NCBI GenBank assembly: GCA_963969345.1
Contig: OZ017766.1
Coordinates: forward strand, 4,588,001-4,652,000
DNA length: 64,000 nucleotides
DNA from: Turbatrix aceti
Lineage: Eukaryota; Nematoda; Chromadorea; Rhabditida; Panagrolaimidae
Direction of reading: 5' to 3'
The notes under the pieces were generated by a model. It saw only the letters and a program-made list of their open reading frames with translations. It was not told where the DNA came from and made no database searches. How positions within the stretch are numbered: position 1 is the stretch's first letter; each line of letters starts with the position of its first letter. Positions 10,420 through 21,317 of the stretch are shown one piece after another. Both the position numbers and the translations under genes were made by a program.

Positions 10420-11244
10420 ATCGATGAATCGCCGACGTCACCGAAGAGCGAAGACAAAGCGCCCTGGATAACTCGTCGAGACAAAAAAAAACGATGCAAA
10501 AAGTGTACAGCGTATCGAGGAGGGACCACTCTGTCGGTAAAGTGTTCCCCGAAAGTTGTTGCAATTCTGCGCGGAAAAAATTAGAGGACTACCCAGACGA
10601 GTCGCGGCGATGACCGCTTGTTTGTCGAGTGCTGTGCTCTCCTATCGATTTGGCCTTGGCAGCAAGCGCGAGAACTCCTCAGCGCACACGGGAGCGATAC
10701 CTTAGGCGACCAGACAGGCAGGTGATCGCCAGATGGAAGAAGGCATTTTTTAGGTCATCAGCTACAATTTTACAGTCATCGATCGGCAGTGTTCGTTTGG
10801 TGGGAGGGGGGCTTGGGAATCATTGCAGTGATCAGAAAAAGATGAAAATAATGCAATTTGGCATTGGCATGCATAAGCAACCGGAAATCGGAGAAAAGAG
10901 AACAACAGTTGGCTCACGCATGACCGGATTTTGATTCCGCGTCAGCTGACTGACTGACTGACTTTTTGGCCAAGAATGAATCCGCTTTTTGTGGCACATA
11001 TTAAAATTATTATATTTTGTGTGCTTCCATTTTTGGGACCTGCCGGATTTGATTTACGATCCCTGATTTTCGGTGATTAAAGTTCTCACAATTTGTCTGA
11101 CCGTGGTTCGATACGTTCAAAATATGTGCAACCAGGTACTTGTTGTCAGGAAGAACCTTATCAGCAACACGCATGGCCGTCCGCGTCGTCGGCCATGCTC
11201 AGGGTCGATATTTTCACTTCGCAGCACGCAGTCTGCTTCAACAG
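10420..11244. other. Divergent promoter region between mdt-15 and cblc-1
   Basis: This 825-base gap separates the divergent starts of mdt-15 and cblc-1. It contains a short TGAC tandem near 10945-10962 and a G-rich tract at about 10800. Open frames here have no recognisable product. Sequence directly before the cblc-1 ATG ends in an acceptor (CTTCAACAG), so part may be outron. Confidence 0.5.
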
Positions 11245-12184
11245 ATGAACACCATGGTCGACGACGTCAAAGAACGCATGCTCGATCCTCCGCGGATCGT
11301 CATGACCGAGAGTGAGGTCCGAGAACTGGTTCAAACGGTGCACGGCCTCCTTCCCGGTGAAAACGCGTGGGAGGTCCACCCATTTCGGGTGAGTCCAACC
11401 CCCAATTTCGGCCATTTCAACCCACGCATTCCAGGTAGGGGCCTACAACGACTTGGTGCCGGAAAACTTGAGAATAAAGTTCACACGAGACACACTCGGT
11501 CTGATTGTTCTCAACACGCCGTACCTGTTCGAAGGAGCATTCAAGCAATGGTTACAGGCACAACAAAAGCCAGGGGATTCCTTCGAAGAGGTCATCAAAA
11601 AACTGCCTCATCCCATTTTTCAGTTTATGGATGAAACGCTCTCTGCGGTGCCACAGGTAATTTTTTGGGAGTTCCACCTTCCCTAATTATGTTTTTTGTA
11701 GCATGTTTCAAAATACGATCTGCACTTCGTCAACGACTACAAAAACGACCCAATCCGGAACCCCAAAGTGCTGACTTCCGTCTGCGGGCACGTCGCCGGT
11801 GCCGCGCATTACTACCGACCAGATGCCGTCTTCCAGACCCCTGCTGACGTGGAAAGGGCCTTTCCGGGTCGAGGAAACGCGCCTCTCTTCGGCCTGGCGA
11901 TTCATCCAAAGTTCGGCGGTCATTTTGCGTACCGCGGCGTTTATGCCGTCGCCAATGGGCTCCTGCCGACCACCTTCGTTGATCACCCGGCGCCTGACGT
12001 GTTCAACTCGGACCGCGCAGGTGCAGAACGGTGCCTCGTGCTTTTCAATTCACCAAACTGGCGTGACGATAGTTCGTTTCGAGACGCGAATAACCCCAAA
12101 GAACGGTACTCGGATCTGCAGATTGAATTCTTTTCGAGACCGCCGGAAGAGAGGTGGCCTCTCATCCGGCACTGGTTTCGTTAG
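11245..12184 (+). CDS. cblc-1: MMACHC-type cyanocobalamin reductase / B12 chaperone
   Basis: Three exons, 11245-11388, 11435-11656 and 11702-12184, give 282 aa, the same size as human MMACHC. Recognisable blocks in order are EVHPFRVGAYNDLVP, DTLGLIVLNTPYLFEGA, KYDLHFVNDYKNDPIRNPKVL, SVCGHVAGAAHYYRP, LAIHPKFGGHFAYRGVY, RADR-like and WRDDSSFRDANNPKERYSD. The enzyme removes the upper ligand of cobalamin using flavin or glutathione and hands B12 to the methionine and propionate pathways. The ATG at 11245 directly follows CTTCAACAG, which suggests trans-splicing. Upstream in-frame ATGs at 11140 and 11173 would add sequence not expected in the family. A polyadenylation signal lies at 12271. It converges with flad-1. 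Confidence 0.95.
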
Positions 12185-12270
12185 GGTGCCATTCAAATTA
12201 GCGGAGAACAATTGAACGAGGTCTTCAAGCGAAAATAATAGTATAAAAATGTTTACATTCTCCCACGACG

Positions 12271-12276
12271 AATAAA
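12271..12276 (+). terminator. Polyadenylation signal AATAAA of cblc-1
   Basis: A canonical AATAAA lies 87 bases after the cblc-1 stop codon, before the convergent flad-1 stop at 12443. Cleavage would be expected 10-25 bases further on. Confidence 0.6.
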
Positions 12277-12442
12277 AGTTTTCGCCTTGAGACCAACGAG
12301 ATTCCCTTTATCGTAGCCTTCCGTTGAATCGCCTTTCGCCACGGTTCGTCAGTGCATTTATTTTTATGTATAAGAGTTCTAATCTGCATCAAATCTGTAA
12401 AAACTGAAGAATGAAAGACAGAAGTACTCGAAGGATACGGCC

Positions 12443-15200
12443 TCAGCCGGTGGCAACCTCGTCCCTGCCCTGTCGCTCGAGGTGATTTTCAAAAAGACAG
12501 TACGCAGGTTTGTACTGATCGACAGCGCCATCGATCCTCAGCGCTGGATTGGGCTTGGTTGACGAACGGTTGCCGAGCGAGGTGTATCCCCGGTCGTAGA
12601 GGGAGCAGTACGGCACGCAGAGACCCCTCAGGAAGAACCACACCATCGAGTAGCTCCAATCGAGGATTGGCAGCACCCTGTAGAATTCCGGCCAGTCGGC
12701 GTCCGTCTTCTGACATCGCTCTGTGAGGTACTTGCCGTGGGGATCGCTGAGACGGCTGCCCATGAAGACCGCCTTCACGCGGGGGTCCTCCTTGGAAAGC
12801 GTCTCGAGACCCTGTTTGATATTGCCGCCGAGTTCTCTGAGCTCAACGTTGTACTTCCACGAGATATCGAGCAGGAATTTTCTCAGTTCGGGGAAATCGT
12901 CGTCGCAGATGATATGGAACGCGGGAATCTTGGTTTCTGGGCCGTAGAGCTCGTCCATCTTCACCCGAAGCAGGTGCAGCAGGACCGTGCAATCCTTGCC
13001 GCCGTTGAAAGACAGCGCTACGCCTTTCACGCTAAAAAAAATCAACCTTCCACACCAAAAAATAAAAAAAAACTGTCACTCACCCGAATTTTCGGAGGAT
13101 TTCTTCGATGAAAGACATGGATTCGTCGAGCAGCTTTCCAACCTCGTCAGGGACCTTTGCCCGGAAATCTGCATACTTGCGCACAGTGTCCAGCCACGGA
13201 AGTTCGTCAAAATTCCTCAAAAAGCCGGCAAAGGTCTCAGAGAGTTCCTTGAACGCGAGTTCGCCGGCTTCCATCGTCGTAGCTTCGACAGAGACCTTCG
13301 TTTTGTAGTAACTGTTTCCGATGACCGGATACGAGCCAATGGACACGCCTTTGTCCAGGTGGGTATGGGCAATCTTGCGCAGGTCGTGTTGCAGGTGGAT
13401 CTCGTTCTTGCCCAGGTAGAGAGCCTTGGAGTAGAACGGCGTCAATTCCTGGGATGGGAAGAGGGTGTTCTGCAAAATAGCACGCGTTACTGATGTGATA
13501 TAAGTGATGTATGTATTTGCGCGCAGTGGATGCAACGGGAACGGGAGCGGAGCATGCAATAATCAGGGAGATACGTGCGACGGAAAAGTCTGCACTACGC
13601 AGCACAGTTGTCGCTACAAAGCACAAAACTAAAACACGCGAGAAAAGCTTTCGATTACGCAGCGCATTCGAAAACAAACACAATAATTTAAAAAAAAAAT
13701 TGACAAAGTTATTTTTTTTGAGGTGGCCTTACGCGATTCTTCAATTAAAAAAATATCGATGCGCCCTGAAAAACTGGCTACCTTCACGAGCAAAGCTTAC
13801 AATGAGAGGAGAGCGCGATGCAAGCAATCGACTGTGTCCTTCTTTTACTGGATCAGCGATGTGATCTTAGGCGTTTGGTGGACATGTCCATGGACAGAAT
13901 CCTGTGCGCGCAAGTTGTTGTACGATTGTGGGTGGCACGACAATGTGTCTCTGCCGCGAAAACGATTTGCGCACCGCACCGTCTGTGCCAAAGAAACAAA
14001 ATGCAATCAATACTTTGGTTGAATTATCCACCCGTCGCTTCACAAATTTACAATTTGTTCGCGTTCGTTCGCGAACAACGTTAAAATTTCCGAACAGATA
14101 AAACGAACAAAAATTTGGGTAAATTTAGAGTAACGGTGTTAAAATGGATGTTATTTGAAAAACATGAAAAATAACATTTATCAAATTTAGCTCGGAACTT
14201 GTATTTCTGCTCGGAAAAACAAAATTTCGCTCCATCGTAAAAATAATCTGTTCGACGTTCGTTACACTAAATATCAAAAATGTCGCCTATCCCCGATTTA
14301 AAAAGAACGCATCGTGTCACACGTGTCAAATTTATCCACCCGTCCAGAACGCTAGATGACTCACTTCAAGCTGCTCGAAGCCCTGCTGGCAGAAATTGGG
14401 CACACCGGGTAGGAGCACAACGTTCTTCACCTGAACGCAGGGAAAACGCCTGGCTCCTCGGCCTTCGTCGCCCCATAGCAGGATTCCGGTACTCGGGATC
14501 TGCAAAGAAGGCTAACCAGTGCACGAAAAACGCTATCATGCAAGTCAAACCGAGCAGAACTTTGTGAGAGCCTCTTCAGCATCGGGACGACGTTTATACT
14601 TGCTCAAGTAGCCCTCGAAGACCTCTTTCAGGTCCGTATTTAGCTTGAGATGATCGTTGAACGCGAAGGCGGTTCCTGAAAGTGCACGACGGCTGAAACC
14701 TGCTCTCTCTTATCGCGAAGAGTGAAATCGAATTCTCTAGAACCGAGTTGTGTCTTTTTTTGTCTCGCGAGTACAATTCGCTACAAACAGCCTTCAAAAA
14801 ACAACACAACACGTGTGCACGCGTGTTTTCGGTCCCCGCGACCCCGACCCACCTTCGTACGTGACGTCGTCGTGCGTCGGGCCTACGCCGCCGGTTGTCA
14901 GAACAATGTCGTACTTCTGGCTGAAATCAGCGACGTCCTGTGCAATGTCGGAGACTGAATCGCCGACGACCGATATCTGAAGCTGATGGGGTCAATCCAG
15001 GCAGGATACCCCCCTACAACAATCACCTTTTTGACAGCTACACCCTTATTGTGCAACCGTTGGCAGAGAAAAGACGAATTGGTATCATGCGTGGAGCCGG
15101 AGAGAATCTCGTCGCCGATAACGATGATCCCAGCGGTCTTGCGTCTCGTCGGCGCGCCGGACATTAGTCTGGAGAGCACCCGACGGCTCGCAACAACCAT
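12443..15200 (-). CDS. flad-1: FAD synthase (FMN adenylyltransferase, FLAD1 family)
   Basis: Six exons: 15200-15027, 14976-14853, 14675-14551, 14499-14365, 13469-13084, 13031-12443; 510 aa. The N-terminal half is a molybdopterin-binding-like domain ([12 protein letters not shown] at about 24-35; [16 protein letters not shown]). The C-terminal half is the PAPS-reductase-like catalytic domain with [27 protein letters not shown] and [14 protein letters not shown]. It transfers AMP from ATP to FMN to make FAD. The start at 15200 is the first Met in frame; a second Met at residue 13 is possible, and the leader is basic and could target mitochondria. The ~900-base intron 4 contains a copy of the dispersed palindromic repeat. 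Its 3' end faces cblc-1. Confidence 0.94.
14045..14280. repeat. Dispersed GTTCGTTCGCGAAC-type repeat, flad-1 intron 4
   Basis: Contains the core CGTTCGTTCGCGAACAACG followed by TTTCCGAACAGATAAAACG, AACAAAAATTTGGGTAAATT and a GATGTTATTTG tail. The same order of blocks appears at 17090-17210 and 21630-21740, so this is a defined element and not chance AT-rich DNA. Confidence 0.7.
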
Positions 15201-15936
15201 GCACGCAGGGCCGATTCTGGCCTGAAGCCGGGAAAAAATTCATAAATATTGAAGCGTGCGCGCCAGAAAGAAAATCGAAGGGAACAACTTTGCCCACGTT
15301 CGCGAACGAACATTGAACATTCTTTTTTTACTATTTAGGCCAAATTTTGTTCATTCAGGCAGAAATACGCAATTTTCTATTTGTAACAGTTTTCCTACAA
15401 CGACTTTTTTTGTCGTTTTTTTTATCAAATGACAGCGTTTTTGACTCTATTTTTTAATACCTAAATTGAAAGCCTATTTTGTTCATTTCATCGGTTCAAA
15501 AAATTTAAAATTGTTCGTGAACGATCACAAACAACATAATTTATCAAAAATTGTGTTCACAAACAAAAATGAACAATAAATTTTGAATATATTCGCGAAC
15601 GAACACCAACCAACGTTCGTCCGGTCCATCCCCGATAAGATAATTTCCTGGGCCACAAACCAGATACCAAAGACGCTCCTCTTTGACAATCCACAATAAT
15701 TTATGCCAAAAAGCCACGCCAAGTACAACAGAAACACACGCCACCGATCGGCTGGCTGGCGGCTCACGCGGTTCTTTAGTGGAAAAAAAATCGAGTGGGT
15801 ATGTTCAGGGGAAGAAGGGAAAGGGGACATCATCAATCAGAGCACAACATAAATTCGTGTTTCAAAACAACCACAGGACTGAAACAAACCAAAAGTTACT
15901 TGACATGGGGTTAAACTGCAGCGTTCGCAGGCGACA
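15201..15936. repeat. Intergenic gap filled by a dispersed repeat (second subfamily)
   Basis: No gene is supported between flad-1 and ufd-3. From about 15290 to 15615 there is a repeat beginning CGAACGAACATTGAACATTC and continuing through TAGGCCAAATTTTGTTCATT, a CAGGCAGAAATACG block and TTTTTTGTCGTTTTTTTTAT. The same series appears in order at about 61032-61200 inside the chtl-1 gene. It ends in further GTTCG/CGAAC palindromes. Confidence 0.65.
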
Positions 15937-18900
15937 TCAGACAGCGTAGAGCATCTCGACGATATCCCTGGCAAGGGCCTTGCCCTGTTCGTCGGCGACC
16001 TTATCCTTGACCTGGTTGATGAAGGGCAGAATGTTCCGGCTCTTGGCGAGTCTGATGACCGCAGAATCGCCCCAGAGCAGCGTAGCCACCGCCTGGAGGA
16101 ACCGGACGAGAGCCGGTTCGCCGAGCGAGTCCAAATTGAACGATCCGGATTCGAGAGATGCGAAAATAGCCCGGAGCGCGTCTTCCCGGGGCCCGAGTTC
16201 GGCGACCTTGTCGACTTCGGTGTTCTTCAGCAGGATGAAGGCGAGATTCGTCAGGATGGCCAGGGACGAGGCCTGCAGCGAGGGCTTTTCGCTGACCGCT
16301 TTTTTGAGCGCGATGTCGACCAGCATCGTGATATCGCGGAGCAGCAGTCGCTGACCGGCTGGGTGGGACGCAGCGTTCGCGAGAGCGCGGGTCACGCAGA
16401 TGGCGATCGCCGGCGACGGGTGAGAGATGGCCAGATCCCCGAGGCGTTCGAGGGTACGAATGCCCTGAACCGAGCAGAAGTGAGTGTTGAGGCCCGAATT
16501 CAGGAGCGCCAGTCGGAAAATGTCCAGCACGGGTACAAGGTTGTCAATTTCCCACTGCATGGCCTTGGTGAGGGCGTCGATGAAGATCTGGCCGTTCGCC
16601 TTCGCGGGGTCGGCCATGATGGCTTCGAGGGCACGCACTTCGTCTTCGGAGAGCAGCATCTCCGGATCCTGAGCAGCGTTGATCGCGCGAAGTCGCTCAA
16701 TCGCCTTTGCGGACGCTCCTTCGGAGCCGAAGATGACAGGCTCCTTGACGGGCACCAAAATTCCGCGAGGCCGGAGTCTGTCGATGGGAAGCGACACCGT
16801 CGGCACTGCGGCATTCGGCGTGCCGGGGACGTACCTGCCACCACCGGTAAGGGGATCCACGTAGCCACCAGCTGCGCCGGAGGGGGTCGGAGCCTGGGTC
16901 GTTGCGTATGCGTTGCCTCCGGTCAGAGGATCGACGTTGCCGGATCCGAAGCCGACCAAATCGGGGATCTGTGTGCGCAGGAGATTTGCAATCTGCAAAA
17001 AAAAGGAAATTGACACCGTTCGTTCGCCAAAAAAAATTTGTTTTTTTCCAATTCTTGTTCGTCGCAAACATTTTTTTTAATTTATTTGTTCGTGTTCGTT
17101 TGCGAACAAAATTTAAAAAAAATTTCTAAACAGATAAAACAAACAAAAATTTGGGTAAATTTAGAAAAACAATATAAAAATTGATGTTTTTTGACAGCGT
17201 TCGTGCGATTTTTCGAAAAAAATTATCGAAATATCGCAAACGAAAAAACGCATCCCAGATTGACACCCTTGGTAAAAATTAAAAACCCACAGGTTTGATT
17301 TTGCTGATAGGAAGATTGTGCTCTTCTACAAACCGCTGCGCCGCAAATTCCGGAGTATCACCGGTGTTGTAGACCAGAACAACGTCCCGGCCGTCATCGA
17401 GTTTTACCGGGAACTTGTATTCGGATTTCCTGGCCTTCTTCAGCGTGCTGACGGCTTCGTTGACGACCTGGTTCTTCTCGTAGGCGGCAGCAGCCGGTAC
17501 GTTGGACTTGATGAACTGGATGATCTCGGTGAGGTAAAAAGACGGCAGACTGTGCTTTGCAATGAATTTCGCGGCGGCATCCGCGGGATCCGTGCCCTTG
17601 ACGTAGGTGAGATCGTAGCGGGGAGGACCGTCGTCGAGCGCGACCTTGATTGTCACCTCCTTGCCTTCGTCGTTTTTCTCGGCTATGGCGGCCAGGTAAA
17701 TGCTCACGCTCTCCGCGAACGTCAGAGCGAGTTCGGGGGCCGCAACGCGTTCGTCTGACGCTGTGAAGACGTAAATGATGCCATTCCTGAAAAAAGACAT
17801 TTAAAAATCAAATTTGGTCCAAATGGTAAAAAAATAATGATTTATGTTCGCTCGCGAAAAAAAAACACTCACCCAGCTCCAATAACGATATCGCCATTCG
17901 GCATGGAAGTAACCGACCACGCCGTCGAGTCCGGGATCTGAAGAGAGCTCGCAGGAACCAGAGCGTTCGTTTCGGGAAGAACAATGAAAATTTCGGTGAC
18001 GCCGGATTCCATCGAAACAGCCAGCAACTTGCAGGAATCCGTCGAGAAAAGGCACATGCTGCAAAAAAACGTCATTTTTGCTTCCGAAAAGCAAAAACCC
18101 CAAAAAACCAACCTGTAGATAAATTGAGCAGCAGCAGTCGGCGTAACGACGAAAGGAGTCTCAGTGTCGTCCTTAAAAGTCCGGATTTTGCCATCGTTGC
18201 ACCCACTGAAGAACAATCCATCGCCAAGGTAACGAATGGTGCGAACGACGTCGCTGTGACCCGTAAACGTGCGCGTCAGCGTGTTTCCCTTCCACATCCG
18301 AATTGTCCGGTCTGCGGATCCTGTGAACACGGTATCAGCGACGTCATTTGCGGAATCGATCGCCCAGACTGAGTTTGAATGTCCTTCGAGCATCAGACAC
18401 TGGAAAAACAAAAAATTGGGTAAAACTAACAAAAATAGAAGAAAAAAACAAACGTCAGAATCTCTGCCGTTGCAGATGGAATCGAGTGACCAAATTACAG
18501 CATTGTGATCCCATCCGCCAGAGACGAGGAAACTGTAGCGACTGTTGATATGCAGGCAGCAAACTACAAAAAAAGTGTTCCACAAGTCAAAAAAAGTTTA
18601 ACGAACCGTTCATGGTATGCCCCTTAAGAACGAGGAAAGCACGGGTGTCGTTATCCCGGTAGACAACGATCGAGCCATCCTTCCGCCCCGCAAAGACGTA
18701 CGCATGTTCCCTGTGTTCTGTGAACTCGAGGGAATTCACGGCACATGGTGGGGAAGCTGTGAGTGTTGCGAGAAGGTTAGTTGCATTCTGGGAGTACAGC
18801 CTAAAATATTTACAAAATTTCCAAACATCCAATTTTTATAAAATCAGAAAAAAACTCACGCTGAACCCCAGATCTTGACGGTTTCGTCTCTGCTGCACGA

Positions 18901-19008
18901 AATAAGATTGTTGAGTTCGGTGCCTTTGACCTGTTTGACGTCGTCCGCGTGAGCCTGAAAGAGCGCCGCGAACTGGTAGTCCTTGTACCCACCGACGTTC
19001 TGAGCCAT
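15937..19008 (-). CDS. ufd-3: PLAA / UFD3-type ubiquitin-binding WD40 protein
   Basis: Seven exons: 19008-18860, 18800-18607, 18563-18454, 18399-18113, 18058-17873, 17786-17291, 16992-15937; 825 aa. Residues 1 to about 310 form WD40 repeats (ISCSRDETVKIWGS, VSGGWDHNAVIWSLD, FTGSADRTIRMWKG, FFSGCNDGKIRTF). Then come PFU-type ubiquitin-binding sequences and DPLTGG motifs, and from about 555 a helical PUL domain that binds Cdc48/p97. The protein helps p97 handle ubiquitinated cargo in autophagy, endosomal sorting and degradation. Here the PFU motif appears twice (about 357-405 and 430-478), and DPLTGG also appears twice, which is more than the human protein shows. It is divergently placed 411 bases from a lipid-binding protein gene. 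Confidence 0.93.
17015..17255. repeat. Dispersed GTTCGTTCGCGAAC-type repeat, ufd-3 intron 6
   Basis: Contains GTTCGTGTTCGTTTGCGAAC, then TTTCTAAACAGATAAAACA, AACAAAAATTTGGGTAAATT and a GATGTTTTTTG tail. Block order matches the flad-1 intron copy. Confidence 0.7.
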
Positions 19009-19419
19009 CGTCTGCGAACGAACACGTACAACACCTGCAATAACTCGGTAATTGGATTTGAAACGGTTTCACCTCGACAGACTGAAAAACGAAAACGAAA
19101 TCGAATTTCCCGCCCGCACGAAGCGAGAGTTTTCACAAGTTTTGCAAAAAAAGATGATGAAAATGTACAAATTCGCGGGGGGACAGTTTGGACGACACAG
19201 TGTTCCCCGCTGAAGTGACGCAACCTTGCATGGATGGTAACGGTAACGATGGCATGGTAACAGTCTCGTTAGCCCTACAGGGCTCATAGGCATCAATGGG
19301 GATGATTAGCGGGCGTATGCTCCACCCACCCACCGCAGAACTCGCTCCAGTGGACTGTATTTAAACCAGCACCCCAACTCAGGTGCCAGGTAGATTAATT
19401 ACACAGTTTTCTTCCTGTC
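19009..19419. promoter_or_regulatory. Shared divergent promoter of ufd-3 and the lipid-binding protein gene
   Basis: A 411-base gap separates the two starts. A TATA-like TATTTAAA at 19358-19365 lies 55 bases upstream of the lipid-binding-protein ATG. A TGGTAACGGTAACGATGGCA-type repeat of GGTAAC occurs at about 19236-19262. No other gene is seen here. Confidence 0.45.
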
Positions 19420-19987
19420 ATGTCGACCGCCGCCGGAGGAGCAAAAGTCGTTCCCCATAAATTCTTTGGCACGTATAAACTCGAAAAAAGTGAGAAATTC
19501 GATGAGTTTTTGGCTTCCAAAGGTTTGTTTTCTTTTTTTAGATACTTTTTGGGCATCTTATCCCAATTTTTTCAGGTGTGCCCTGGCTGATCCGAAAAGT
19601 CATAATCATGACGTCGATTACCAAAACCTTCGCCCAAGGCACCGCGCCTAACAAGTACAACATGTACAACGTCACGCGAAAGACGAAACTCGAATGGCTC
19701 GATTGGGAACTCGGCGTGGCATTTGAGGCCAAGGGACTCTATGGCACGCAACACAGAGTATGTATTTATCTCAGAAAACATGGATTACGGTAATAATAAT
19801 TACATTTCAGATTACCTACGACGTGCCAGATGACAACACAGTGACTGAGCATGTCGTTCGCCTGGAAGCACCCGGAGATTCCGCCCAACTGTACACATAT
19901 ACACGTGAGGGAGACTACCTTGTCCTGAGCATGAAAAACAACGACATCACGAGTCGTCGTTTCTTCAAACTCGGGAAAGAAATCTGA
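19420..19987 (+). CDS. Intracellular fatty-acid-binding protein (FABP/LBP family)
   Basis: Three exons, 19420-19522, 19576-19757 and 19811-19987, give 153 aa. The N-terminus KFFGTYKLEKSEKFDEFL followed by ASKGVPWLIRKV matches the first strand and helix-turn-helix lid of FABPs (consensus F.G.W.L..S.NFD.YL...GV). The rest is compatible with alternating beta strands and ends in SRRFFKLGKEI, close to the usual R.Y.R strand. No secretion signal is present, so it is predicted to be cytosolic or nuclear, carrying fatty acids. The first ~12 residues before the fold are an extra leader. A TATA-like element lies upstream and AATAAA follows at 20029. Confidence 0.88.
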
Positions 19988-20028
19988 TAAAATTAATACA
20001 ACAAACTTTTATACCTGTCAAAGAAAAA

Positions 20029-20034
20029 AATAAA
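20029..20034 (+). terminator. Polyadenylation signal AATAAA of the lipid-binding protein gene
   Basis: Canonical AATAAA 42 bases after the stop codon at 19987, with no competing downstream signal before the next gene. Confidence 0.55.
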
Positions 20035-20208
20035 TGTTGAACAGCAGAAGAATAAAAAATCATCATCATTCAAGATTGGCGAATCTCAACACGAAATTCA
20101 CTTGGGCGCTTGCTTTTGAAAAAGAAAGGAAAGGAAAAATAAAATCACGTTTTCCCGCGCGTTTTCGGGGACTGCAGAATTTATCAGGACCTCTTGTGTC
20201 TTTCAGAA

Positions 20209-20992
20209 ATGACGACACCGACCGTGGCAGAATCTATGGAGGAAGTTTCGACGGTGGAATCCGTGGAAGAAGTCCAGGAAGCAGTCGTTGAGGAGGAAGA
20301 AGTCGAAAATGTCGAGATTGCCGCCGATGTTACCCCTGCTAAAAAAGACATCCCGTGCACACTGCCTCTTTCACGGGTCAAAAAAATCATCAAACTGGAT
20401 CCTGATATCAGGCTGATCACTTTGGATGCCGTCAAGATCATCACTTTTGCTACTGTGAGTTTTACGATCGTTTTTCCGGAACTTCAAGGGATTTTAGGAG
20501 AGATTTATCGAACTCCTGGCCAGAGCGTCGGCCATTCCAGCGAAGGAAGAAGGCCGCAAGACGGTGCAATTGAAGGATATCAGTAAGTTTTTTTTATTGA
20601 GTCGAGGATTCTGTTTTGAACGGCAAAGACTACTTTTTTTGGCCTATAATGCCGTTTACAGCCCAAAAAGATTCCAATTCACTGTAAACTTTTTTTCAGA
20701 CCGCGCAATCAAGCGAAGCTGGCTGTTCTACATGCTGGAAGACGCGTTAGAAGACTGGCCGGACAAAAATGCTCCTTCGAAAGCTGGCAAATCCACCTCT
20801 GAGGAGCACCCGACCGTGGAACTGGACGCCGATCCTGACATCGAGGAAATTCCGCTCGCCGTCACTCCGACGCTCGATGAAGACGAGGCCGAGGCTGAAG
20901 AGCCAGAAGGCAACGACGGCTCACCGAATGTGGCCACCCTCGAGGAATCCGATCTCGAAGTTGTCGAAAACAACGAAGATGCTGCTCAATAG
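20209..20992 (+). CDS. POLE4/NF-YC-like histone-fold protein
   Basis: Three exons, 20209-20454, 20498-20582 and 20700-20992, give 207 aa. Residues about 51-120 are a histone fold: LPLSRVKKIIKLDPDIRLIT, then AVKIITFATERFIELLARAS, then GRKTVQLKDINRAI. This order matches DNA polymerase epsilon subunit 4 and CHRAC/NC2-type proteins, which pair with a second histone-fold subunit on DNA. The LPL.RVK..+K.DPD wording is closest to POLE4. Both tails are long and acidic, more so than in vertebrate POLE4. A TTTCAG acceptor ends two bases before the ATG, consistent with trans-splicing. It lies 222 bases after the lipid-binding gene. Confidence 0.82.
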
Positions 20993-21265
20993 CCTGCGTC
21001 AACGCTTTTTTCCCCTGCATTTTTTCTGCAACGTGCACGCAGGCACCTAGCGTTGTTGTGTTTTTTTTGCAGTTGCGTCGACGCGCCGCCGACGACATGC
21101 CTTGTTGCCTTCCTTCTTTCGGCGTTTCTATCGACGCTGTCCGCGTTTCTACCAACTCATCTTATTTGTTGGCGCATTGACTTTTTGTCGTTTTCCAATT
21201 TTCACTTGTGTATTTATTTTTATTTCGTTCTGGTGTCTGTGTTCGTTCGTTTGTTTTTCCCATGC

Positions 21266-21271
21266 AATAAA
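21266..21271 (+). terminator. Polyadenylation signal AATAAA after the POLE4-like gene
   Basis: Canonical AATAAA 273 bases after the stop codon and 46 bases before the next start. The closeness to the next gene (start 21318, preceded by TTTTTTTCAG) resembles an operon junction. Confidence 0.5.
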
Positions 21272-21317
21272 TCTGGAAGTTTTATATCTGTATTTTTTTC
21301 AGCGGGATTCTACGACT

